Positions 1 to 4,441 of a stretch of 5,286 nt of DNA are shown here, piece after piece. The notes beneath the pieces were generated by a model. It did not search any database. It saw only the letters and a list, made by a program, of their open reading frames with translations, and was not told where the DNA came from. Made by a program: the position numbers and the translations under genes. The stretch lies in the NCBI GenBank assembly GCA_023389095.1, contig JAEWFB010000392.1, positions 1 through 5,286 of the forward strand, written 5' to 3'. The number at the start of each line of letters is the position of its first letter. Position 1 is the first letter of the stretch. The stretch is from Actinomycetes bacterium. Lineage in GTDB: Bacteria; Actinomycetota; Actinomycetes; Actinomycetales; Dermatophilaceae.

Positions 1-6
1 GCTCCG

Positions 7-1860
7 ATGGCCAACCTCGTCTCGCTCGAACGCGTCTCCCTCGTCTTCGGCACCGCCCACGTCCTCGACGACGTCAGCATCGGCGTCCTCACCGGCGACC
101 GCATCGGCATCGTCGGTGTCAACGGCGGCGGTAAGTCGACGCTGCTGCGCGTCATGGCGGGCCTGCAGGAGCCCGACTCGGGCCGCATCAGCAAGCAGGG
201 CGGCGACGACGGCATCCGCATCGGGATGCTGAGCCAGGACGACGCGCTCGACCCGGAGTGGACGGTGCGCGAGGCCGTCCTCGGTGACCGTCCCGAACAC
301 GTGTGGGCCGGCGACCCCCGCATCCGCGACGTGCTCACCGGCCTGCTCGGCGGCATCGGGGCCGAGGCGATGGGTGGCCTCGACAGCCGCGTCGGGCCCA
401 AGTCCGGTGGCGAGCGCCGCCGCCTCGCCCTCGCGCGCCTGCTCGTCGAGGACCCCGAGCTGCTCCTGCTCGACGAGCCGACCAACCACCTCGACGTCGA
501 GGGCGTGGCCTGGCTCGCCGACCACCTGACCCACCGGCGCCCCCGCCCGGGCAACGCCACCGTCGCCATCACCCACGACCGCTGGTTCCTCGACGCGTAC
601 GCGACGATGACGTGGGAGGTCGAGTCCGGAGGCGTCAGCTCCTTCGAGGGCGGCTACGCGGCCTACGTGCTCGCCAAGGCCGAGCGTGACCGCCTCGCCG
701 GTGTCGTGGCCGAGCGCCGCTCCAACCTCATGCGCAAGGAGCTGGCCTGGCTGCGTCGCGGCGCGCCGGCCCGGACGAGCAAGCCGAAGTTCCGCATCGA
801 GGCCGCCAACGCCCTCATCGCCGACGAGCCGGACCCGCGCAACGACGTCGAGCTCGTGTCGTTCGCGACGCGTCGCCTCGGCAAGGACGTGCTCGACCTC
901 GAGGACGCGACGCTCAGCGTCGGCGAGCCGCCGCACGAGCGGACCCTGCTCGACCACGTCACGTGGCGCCTTGCGCCGGGCGAGCGCGTCGGGATCGTCG
1001 GGGTCAACGGCGCCGGCAAGTCGACGCTGCTGCGCGCCCTCACCGGCGAGGTGCCGCTCAGCGCCGGACGGCGCAAGGTCGGCAAGACCGTCGCCATCGC
1101 GCACCTGACCCAGGAGGTCCGCGAGCTCGAGCGGTTCGAGCAGTGGCGGGTCATCGAGGCCGTCGAGGACGTGCGCCAGTACACGACGCTCGGCGGCAAG
1201 GAGGTCAGCGCGAGCCAGCTGGCGACGCGCCTGGGCTTCCCGGGCGGGCGCCAGCAGACCCGCGTCGGCGACCTCTCCGGCGGCGAGCGGCGTCGCCTGC
1301 AGCTGACGCGCCTGCTGCTGACCGAGCCGAACGTCCTCGTCCTCGACGAGCCGACCAACGACCTCGACATCGAGACCCTCACCTCGCTCGAGGACGTCCT
1401 CGACGGCTGGGCCGGCACGCTCGTCGTCGTCTCGCACGACCGGTACCTGCTCGAGCGGGTCTGCGACCACCAGCTGGCCCTGCTCGGCGACGGCAAGGTG
1501 CGCGACCTGCCGGGCGGCGTCGACCAGTACCTCGAGCTGCGCGCCGCCGCGGCGCGTACGGCGACGGCGACCGCCCCCTCGGCGTCGGGTGGGGGAGCGG
1601 GTGGCTCGACGGCGTCGGCCGGCGCCACGGCCTCGACGGCGAGCCCGGCCGAGGTGCGCGAGGCACGCAAGACCATGGCGCGCGTCGAGAAGCAGCTCTC
1701 CCGCCTCGCCGACCGCGAGGAACGGATCCACGGCGAGATGGCCGAGAAGGCGACCGACGTGGGCGCCCTCGCCGACCTCAACACCCGGCTCACCGAGCTC
1801 GTCGCCGAGCGAGAGGAGCTCGAGATGGAGTGGCTCGAGGCCGCGGACGTCGTCGGGTAG
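7..1860 (+). CDS. ABC-F family ATP-binding protein, Uup-like, with C-terminal coiled coil
   Basis: A 617-aa soluble protein with two ATP-binding cassettes and no membrane segments, the layout of ABC-F proteins, which act on ribosomes or nucleic acids rather than as transporters. Cassette 1 has Walker A GVNGGGKST (37-45), signature SGGERRRLALARL (133-145), Walker B with DEPTNHLD (156-163, catalytic E157) and H-switch His190 (ITHDR). Cassette 2 has GVNGAGKST (332-340), LSGGERRRLQL (423-433), DEPTNDLD (447-454, E448) and His477 (SHDR). Both sites look catalytically intact. The interdomain linker (about 222-290) contains ELAWLRRGAPARTSK, resembling the Uup branch. An Ala/Ser/Thr/Gly-rich spacer (about 513-547) leads to a charged coiled coil (about 548-613); in E. 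coli Uup the equivalent tail binds DNA. The start is ATG at 7; its ribosome binding site lies outside the window. The family is certain. The Uup assignment, and so a role in branched-DNA or ribosome-assembly tolerance rather than antibiotic protection, is inference. The stop lies only 12 bases before the next palindrome. Confidence 0.95.
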   Translation: MANLVSLERVSLVFGTAHVLDDVSIGVLTGDRIGIVGVNGGGKSTLLRVMAGLQEPDSGRISKQGGDDGIRIGMLSQDDALDPEWTVREAVLGDRPEHVWAGDPRIRDVLTGLLGGIGAEAMGGLDSRVGPKSGGERRRLALARLLVEDPELLLLDEPTNHLDVEGVAWLADHLTHRRPRPGNATVAITHDRWFLDAYATMTWEVESGGVSSFEGGYAAYVLAKAERDRLAGVVAERRSNLMRKELAWLRRGAPARTSKPKFRIEAANALIADEPDPRNDVELVSFATRRLGKDVLDLEDATLSVGEPPHERTLLDHVTWRLAPGERVGIVGVNGAGKSTLLRALTGEVPLSAGRRKVGKTVAIAHLTQEVRELERFEQWRVIEAVEDVRQYTTLGGKEVSASQLATRLGFPGGRQQTRVGDLSGGERRRLQLTRLLLTEPNVLVLDEPTNDLDIETLTSLEDVLDGWAGTLVVVSHDRYLLERVCDHQLALLGDGKVRDLPGGVDQYLELRAAAARTATATAPSASGGGAGGSTASAGATASTASPAEVREARKTMARVEKQLSRLADREERIHGEMAEKATDVGALADLNTRLTELVAEREELEMEWLEAADVVG

Positions 1861-1870
1861 GTCCGGACCC

Positions 1871-1899
1871 TTGAAAGTATCTTGATATCAAGATACTTT
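1871..1899 (+). promoter_or_regulatory. Predicted sigma-A-type promoter of the VOC gene
   Basis: A -35 hexamer TTGAAA (1871-1876) is separated by exactly 17 bases from a -10-like TACTTT (1894-1899, fitting TAnnnT). Transcription would be expected to start about seven bases further on, at or next to the ATG at 1906, which gives a leaderless mRNA. No Shine-Dalgarno sequence precedes that ATG, which agrees. The promoter is inferred from sequence only. The -35 overlaps the left end, and the -10 the right end, of the palindromic operator, so a bound regulator would block polymerase. Confidence 0.5.
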
Positions 1900-1900
1900 C
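1873..1900. promoter_or_regulatory. 28-bp perfect palindrome, probable MarR/TamR-type operator
   Basis: The left arm GAAAGTATCTTGAT (1873-1886) is followed at once by its exact reverse complement ATCAAGATACTTTC (1887-1900), with no spacer. Beyond it, GACCC (1866-1870) and GGGTC (1901-1905) also pair if the two bases TT at 1871-1872 bulge out. The centre, CTTGATATCAAG, is the kind of site bound by MarR dimers of the UrtR group, and the same half-sites occur at the tamR-tam control region about 1 kb away. It is strikingly A/T-rich against flanks above 70% G+C. It follows the ABC-F stop closely, but it has no T-tract and coincides with a promoter, so an operator fits better than a terminator. 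The binding protein is inferred to be the MarR regulator encoded at 2390-2929. Confidence 0.7.
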
Positions 1901-1905
1901 GGGTC

Positions 1906-2283
1906 ATGGAGATGACCCTGCACCACGTCCAGGTCTCCGGCCCCGCCGGGTGCGAGGACGCCATGCGCGCCTTCTACGTCGGGGTGCTCGGGCTGACCGA
2001 GGTCCCCAAGCCCGAACGGCTGCGCGCCCGTGGCGGCGCCTGGTTCAGGGCCGGTGGCGAGCCCGGCGCCGCCGAGGTCCACGTCGGGATCGAGGAGCCG
2101 TTCGCGCCGGCGCGCAAGGCCCACCCCGGCATCGCGGTCGCCGACGTCGAGGCGCTCGCGTCGGCGGTCGGGGCGGCGGGGGCCCCGGTCACCTGGGACG
2201 ACAACATCCCCGGGCTGCGTCGCTTCCACACGAGCGACCCGGTCGGCAACCGCCTCGAGTTCCAGCAGCGCACCGACGCATGA
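1906..2283 (+). CDS. VOC-family (glyoxalase/bleomycin-resistance fold) protein
   Basis: A 125-aa, single-domain member of the vicinal oxygen chelate superfamily, which includes glyoxalases, ring-cleaving dioxygenases and fosfomycin/bleomycin resistance proteins. Typical blocks are LHHVQVSGP at the N-terminus, FYVGVLGLTEVPKP, GGAWFRAGG, VHVGIEEPFAPARKAHPGI, and a C-terminal DPVGNRLEF. Probable metal ligands are a His of the N-terminal HHV, the His of EVHVG and the Glu of NRLEF. Small VOC proteins normally work as dimers in the cytoplasm. The substrate cannot be told from sequence. I chose ATG 1906 because a predicted promoter puts the transcript start there; ATG 1912 is an alternative. A TTG at 1882 in the same frame lies inside the operator and is unlikely. 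The gene is convergent with tamR, and its operator resembles the tamR-tam site, so control by aconitate/citrate is plausible. The stop codon falls inside the first copy of a 24-bp repeat. Confidence 0.85.
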   Translation: MEMTLHHVQVSGPAGCEDAMRAFYVGVLGLTEVPKPERLRARGGAWFRAGGEPGAAEVHVGIEEPFAPARKAHPGIAVADVEALASAVGAAGAPVTWDDNIPGLRRFHTSDPVGNRLEFQQRTDA

Positions 2284-2360
2284 GCGGCCGCGGGCTCCGA
2301 CGCACGAGCGGCCGCGGGCTCCGACGCATGAGCGGCTGCGGGCTCCGACGCGTGGGCGGC
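2278..2360. repeat. Tandem 24-bp repeat, three copies plus a partial fourth
   Basis: Copies lie at 2278-2301, 2302-2325 and 2326-2349, followed by an 11-base partial copy at 2350-2360. Each unit begins GCAYGAGCGG and ends GGGCTCCGAC. Copy 2 differs from copy 1 by one base (T to C) and copy 3 by one other (C to T), so the array is recent. The unit is eight codons long and in phase with the VOC gene. The VOC stop TGA is in copy 1; copy 2 has CGA at that place and copy 3 has TGA again. Each unit contains the self-complementary GCGGCCGC or its variant and short GAGC/GCTC arms, so weak hairpins are possible. The array fills most of the 106 bp between two convergent genes. Confidence 0.9.
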
Positions 2361-2389
2361 GTCGTGGGTGGTCGGGGCCGGCGTCGGCG

Positions 2390-2929
2390 TCAGGTCGTCG
2401 CGTCGCCCGGCCGTGCCTCGAGCGGCGCGAGCATCCGACGCAGCAGCGCCGCGAGCTCTCGCCGGTCGGCGGCACCGAGCTCGGACAGCAGCGACTTCTC
2501 CTGCTCGATGAGGTCGGCCATCGCGGAGTCGACGACGTCGCGCCCGGCCGGCGTCAGTCGGACCAGCACGCCGCGCCGGTCGCCCGGGTCGGGGCGCCGC
2601 TCGACGAACCCGCTGCGTTCGAGCCGGTCGACGCGGTTGGTCATGGTGCCCGAGGTGACCAGCGTCTGCTGGACGAGGGCCCCGGGGGACAGCTCGTACG
2701 GCTCGCCCGCGCGGCGCAGCGCCGACAGCACGTCGAACGCCCAGCCCTCGAGCAGGTGCTCGGAGAAGGCCCGGCCCCGCGCCAGGTCGAGCCGCCGGGC
2801 CAGTCGCGACACGCGCGAGAGCACCTCGAGCGGCGACACGTCGAGGTCGGGCCGCTCCCGGCGCCAGGCCGCGACGATCTCGTCGACGTCGTCGCCAGCG
2901 GGGCGTCCCGCGCGGCGGTCCGAGCTCAT
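2390..2929 (-). CDS. tamR: MarR-family regulator of the UrtR/TamR type
   Basis: A 179-aa winged-helix repressor. An extra N-terminal helix carries AAWRRERPDLD (20-30, with W22), the mark of the UrtR branch (HucR, MftR, PecS, TamR). The recognition helix lies near TSGTMTNRVDRLERSG (92-107) and the wing is ERRPDPGDRRGVLVRLT (110-126). D66, R99 and R111 are spaced 33 and 12 residues apart, the same spacing as the HucR ligand residues D73, R106 and R118 as I recall them; with W22 this completes the usual ligand-binding quartet. It is divergent from tam, as in Streptomyces coelicolor, where TamR binds citrate and aconitates and releases DNA. It probably represses itself, tam and perhaps the VOC gene. 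I chose ATG 2929, which has a TAGGCT -10-like box seven bases upstream and would give a leaderless mRNA. ATG 2950 would add seven residues (MATRLGA) but sits against the operator. The family is certain; the TamR identity is inferred from context and motifs. Confidence 0.88.
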   Translation of the reverse strand: MSSDRRAGRPAGDDVDEIVAAWRRERPDLDVSPLEVLSRVSRLARRLDLARGRAFSEHLLEGWAFDVLSALRRAGEPYELSPGALVQQTLVTSGTMTNRVDRLERSGFVERRPDPGDRRGVLVRLTPAGRDVVDSAMADLIEQEKSLLSELGAADRRELAALLRRMLAPLEARPGDATT

Positions 2930-2936
2930 GGCGCCC

Positions 2937-2942
2937 AGCCTA
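2937..2942 (-). promoter_or_regulatory. Possible -10 box of tamR
   Basis: On the minus strand this reads TAGGCT, which fits TAnnnT, and it ends seven bases before the ATG at 2929. That is the distance expected for a leaderless start. I see no convincing -35 hexamer 16-19 bases upstream, so recognition may depend on other contacts. The CTTGA/TCAAG operator lies immediately upstream, where a bound repressor would block polymerase. Confidence 0.3.
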
Positions 2943-2969
2943 GTCGCCATCAAGACTCTTGACATCGAA
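2943..2969. promoter_or_regulatory. Divergent tamR-tam operator region
   Basis: The centre is the 13-bp inverted repeat TCAAG-ACT-CTTGA (2950-2962). In this arrangement its two arms face away from each other, and each can be read as half of a CTTGATATCAAG-type site. GTCGCCATCAAG (2943-2954) matches that 12-mer at 8 of 12 places and CTTGACATCGAA (2958-2969) at 9 of 12, with centres 15 bp apart. Two side-by-side imperfect sites between divergent promoters would suit autorepression plus tam repression by TamR. A TTGACA matching a consensus -35 sits at 2959-2964, but no good -10 follows before the tam start. The site map is inference from sequence. Confidence 0.55.
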
Positions 2970-2975
2970 GGAAAG
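2968..2975 (+). promoter_or_regulatory. Probable ribosome binding site of tam
   Basis: AAGGAAAG contains the Shine-Dalgarno core AAGGA (2968-2972), 13 bases before GTG 2986. The spacing is longer than usual. It is still the only good match near the 5' end of tam: ATG 3058 has just the weak GGCGG in front of it. It therefore favours the GTG start. Confidence 0.45.
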
Positions 2976-2985
2976 TGAGCTCGCC

Positions 2986-3894
2986 GTGTCCGACCCGTCC
3001 CGCATCTCCCGTCCCGTCGCCACCGGACGCCCCGGCGCGCATCCTGCTCCGGCGGCCATGACTCCACCCACCGGGGAGCGCGCCACCGACTCGGCGTGGG
3101 ACCCGGGCCAGTACGCCCTCTTCGCCGACCACCGGGGTCGGCCCTTCGCCGACCTGCTCGGCCGCGTCGACGCCGTGGCCCCGCGGCTCGTCGTCGACCT
3201 CGGCTGCGGCCCAGGAGAGCTGACGCTCGGGCTCGCCCGGCGCTGGCCCGACGCGCGCATCGTCGGCGTCGACTCCTCGCCGGAGATGCTGGCCAGGGCG
3301 CGCGGGCTCGACGCCGAGGGCCGGGTCGAGTGGGTCGAGGCCACGGCCGAGGAGTGGGACCCCCGCGGCACCGGGGGCTCGGTCGACGTCCTCGTCACCA
3401 ACGCCACGCTCCAGTGGGTACCGACCCACCTGCGCCTCATCCCGGGCTGGCTCGAGGCCCTGACGCCCGGCGGCACGTTCGCCATGCAGGTGCCGGCCAA
3501 CTTCGACGCGCCCTCGCACCGCCTCATGCGCGAGGTGGCACAGCGGCACCCGCGCGCCGCCGACCTGCGACCCGGCCTCGACCGGGCCTCGGCCGTCGCG
3601 CTGCCCGGCACGTACGCCGCGCTCCTGCTCGACAGCACGCCCGAGGTCGACGTGTGGCAGACCACCTACGAGCACGTCCTCGCCGCCACCGCGGACGGCC
3701 CGCACCCCGTGCTCGAGTGGGTCCGCGGCACCGGTCTGCGACCGGTCCTCGGGGTGCTCGAGGATGCCGCCGAGCGCGAGCTGTTCGAGCAGGAGTACGC
3801 CCGCGAGCTCGAGCTGGCCTACCCGCGTCGGTCCTTCGGGGTGCTCTTTCCCTTCACGCGCACCTTCGCGATCGCCCGCACGAGCCGCACCTGA
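2986..3894 (+). CDS. tam: trans-Aconitate 2-methyltransferase
   Basis: A cytoplasmic class I SAM-dependent methyltransferase that transfers a methyl group to trans-aconitate, giving (E)-3-(methoxycarbonyl)pent-2-enedioate. trans-Aconitate arises spontaneously from cis-aconitate and inhibits aconitase, so the enzyme protects the citric acid cycle. Similarity to E. coli Tam, recalled from memory, runs the whole length: WDPGQYALFADHRGRPFADLL (38-58), SAM motif I VVDLGCGPGELT (69-80), GVDSSPEML with the acidic ribose-binding residue (94-102), NATLQWVPTH (139-148), AMQVPANFDAPSHRLMREVA (166-185), WQTTYEHV (224-231) and WVRGTGLRPVL (245-255). From GTG 2986 it is 302 aa against about 252 in E. coli; the extra length is mainly a Pro/Ala/Arg-rich N-terminus. 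GTG 2986 is preferred because AAGGA lies upstream and codons 2-24 keep the high third-position G+C. ATG 3058 (278 aa) is the main alternative. It is divergent from tamR across a shared operator. Confidence 0.92.
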   Translation: MSDPSRISRPVATGRPGAHPAPAAMTPPTGERATDSAWDPGQYALFADHRGRPFADLLGRVDAVAPRLVVDLGCGPGELTLGLARRWPDARIVGVDSSPEMLARARGLDAEGRVEWVEATAEEWDPRGTGGSVDVLVTNATLQWVPTHLRLIPGWLEALTPGGTFAMQVPANFDAPSHRLMREVAQRHPRAADLRPGLDRASAVALPGTYAALLLDSTPEVDVWQTTYEHVLAATADGPHPVLEWVRGTGLRPVLGVLEDAAERELFEQEYARELELAYPRRSFGVLFPFTRTFAIARTSRT

Positions 3895-3904
3895 CGCGTC
3901 CGCC

Positions 3905-3924
3905 CCGACCATCCGTCGGGTCGG
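3905..3924 (+). terminator. Possible hairpin terminator of tam
   Basis: CCGACC (3905-3910) pairs with GGTCGG (3919-3924) around an 8-base loop, 10 bases after the tam stop codon. There is no T-tract, so it would be a weak or factor-assisted terminator. Such hairpins are common in very G+C-rich actinobacteria, but they also arise by chance. Confidence 0.3.
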
Positions 3925-3956
3925 TGACGCGCCGGGTCAGGGTGGGTCGTCGCCGC

Positions 3957-3989
3957 GGGGCCGAGCTGGTCGGCGAAGAGCCAGCGCAT
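3957..3989 (-). pseudogene. Possible N-terminal remnant of a cryptochrome/photolyase-family gene
   Basis: Reading the minus strand from ATG 3989 gives MRWLFADQLGP. From memory, this matches the opening residues of actinobacterial cryptochrome/photolyase-family proteins (the DPRP/FeS-BCP group), which usually continue with HFLD and a long Rossmann-like domain. Here the frame runs on as AATTHPDPARHRPDGW, which I do not recognise, and soon enters the 3' end of tam. The first eleven codons and a start site would thus survive while the rest is gone, as after a deletion or rearrangement. Chance similarity over eleven residues cannot be excluded without a search. Confidence 0.35.
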
Positions 3990-4025
3990 CGTCACCCTGG
4001 AACGCATACCCGCCACCGGCGCCGG

Positions 4026-4049
4026 CCCGACGTCCCGACGTCCCGACGT
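4026..4049. repeat. 8-bp tandem repeat, three exact copies
   Basis: CCCGACGT occurs three times in a row (4026-4033, 4034-4041, 4042-4049). The block is framed by GCCGG (4021-4025) and CCGGC (4050-4054), which are complementary, so the whole stretch could close into a stem-loop. An 8-bp period does not keep a reading frame, which supports a non-coding stretch. Replication slippage is the simplest origin. Confidence 0.85.
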
Positions 4050-4161
4050 CCGGCTCCCCGTGGCCCCGACATCGAACCGCGTGAGGTCCGTCAACGACCG
4101 GTAAGGCGGCGACCAAGGGCGTCCCACAGGAGCGCTTCTACTGACGGGTTCGGGTCAATTT

Positions 4162-4175
4162 CGGGCATTTGCCCG
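4162..4175 (+). terminator. Small hairpin, possible weak terminator
   Basis: CGGGC (4162-4166) and GCCCG (4171-4175) form a 5-bp stem with an ATTT loop, followed by CATTTGT. It lies 17 bases after the TGA that ends the possible gene remnant at 4085-4144, which is where a terminator of that lost gene would be. The stem is short and the T-run poor. Confidence 0.25.
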
Positions 4176-4288
4176 CATTTGTCGGAAATCTGTCATGAAA
4201 TGGGGAGTGGCACGTCTCATGGATGACGGCAACGCTGGAGCGTCCCGCTTGGTCAGGGGAGGGAGTGGCTCCTGAGGTCCGCACCCGT

Positions 4289-4360
4289 GGTGCCGCCAGG
4301 TTTCGTCCTTCCGCGATGGTTTCGTGGAGGGGATCATCCGGAAGGGCGAAACCTGCCACC
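4289..4360 (+). other. Long imperfect hairpin in the leader of the sigma factor gene
   Basis: CAGGTTTCGTCCTTCC (4297-4312) pairs with GGAAGGGCGAAACCTG (4340-4355) over 16 positions, 15 Watson-Crick pairs and one G-U. Outside it GGTG (4289-4292) and CACC (4357-4360) pair across an unequal internal loop; inside it GATG (4315-4318) and CATC (4335-4338) can stack. The right arm has rivals: CGAAACC (4347-4353) can instead pair with a second GGTTTCG at 4318-4324, and GAAAC (4348-4352) with GTTTC at 4361-4365. There is no T-tract after it. It ends 81 bases before GTG 4442. I do not recognise a known riboswitch class. It could be a structured 5' UTR, a small RNA or a leftover of a mobile repeat. Confidence 0.6.
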
Positions 4361-4408
4361 GTTTCCCGCGCTGCGAGTCGACGTGCGTAGGAGGCAGGGG
4401 GCACACTG

Positions 4409-4431
4409 TCCACCACTGGCAAGTGGCTGGA
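4409..4431 (+). promoter_or_regulatory. Hairpin touching the ribosome binding site of the sigma factor gene
   Basis: CCACT (4413-4417) pairs with AGTGG (4422-4426) around GGCA, and TCCA (4409-4412) pairs with TGGA (4428-4431) if C4427 bulges out, giving nine base pairs. The last pairs use the first bases of the Shine-Dalgarno sequence GGAAGGG, so folding could partly hide it. A regulatory effect is inference. Confidence 0.4.
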
Positions 4432-4435
4432 AGGG
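4429..4435 (+). promoter_or_regulatory. Ribosome binding site that fixes the sigma factor start
   Basis: GGAAGGG lies six bases before GTG 4442, a good spacing. The next in-frame candidate, ATG 4460, has no comparable purine-rich sequence at a suitable distance. This is the reason GTG 4442 was chosen. Confidence 0.6.
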
Positions 4436-4441
4436 CTCGAG

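Larger units (their letters stand above)
3895..4441. other. 547-bp intergenic region, no complete gene recognised
   Basis: From 3895 to about 4140 the base composition is still very G+C-rich but no frame looks like a whole gene. This part holds a possible tam terminator hairpin, a short minus-strand photolyase-like fragment, an 8-bp triplicate and what could be the 3' end of a lost plus-strand gene (4085-4144). From about 4145 to 4441 the G+C content drops visibly and the sequence is rich in inverted repeats, as expected of a promoter and long structured leader for the sigma factor gene. I could not assign a promoter for that gene with confidence. Small open frames here, such as 4195-4275, lack the third-position bias of the neighbours. 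Confidence 0.7.

Noticed and set aside
1873..1900. Palindrome as the ABC-F terminator
   Set aside because: There is no T-tract, the stem is A/T-rich in a G+C-rich genome, it overlaps promoter-like hexamers, and its core recurs as half-sites at tamR-tam.
1882..1905. In-frame TTG start at 1882 for the VOC gene, adding eight residues
   Set aside because: It lies in the middle of the palindrome and between the predicted -35 and -10, so it would not be in the transcript; VOC proteins of this type begin close to the LHHV motif.
663..1964. Long minus-strand open frame opposite the ABC-F gene, and similar antisense frames elsewhere
   Set aside because: Very G+C-rich genes leave long open frames on the other strand; the translation is low-complexity Ser/Arg-rich with no domain, and the plus-strand gene is unmistakable.
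2278..2360. CRISPR-like array
   Set aside because: The 24-bp units are directly adjacent with no unique spacers, and no cas genes are present.
2959..2985. TTG start at 2959 for tam
   Set aside because: It sits inside the operator and the possible -35 TTGACA, and upstream of the only good ribosome binding site.
2930..3067. N-terminal extension of the MarR gene up to 3067
   Set aside because: It would run across the operator and into the tam coding region, and the added residues are Arg-rich and unlike any MarR N-terminus.
4195..4275. 26-codon open frame starting MKWGVARLMDDGN
   Set aside because: No ribosome binding site and third codon positions lack the strong G/C bias of real genes here; more likely leader sequence.
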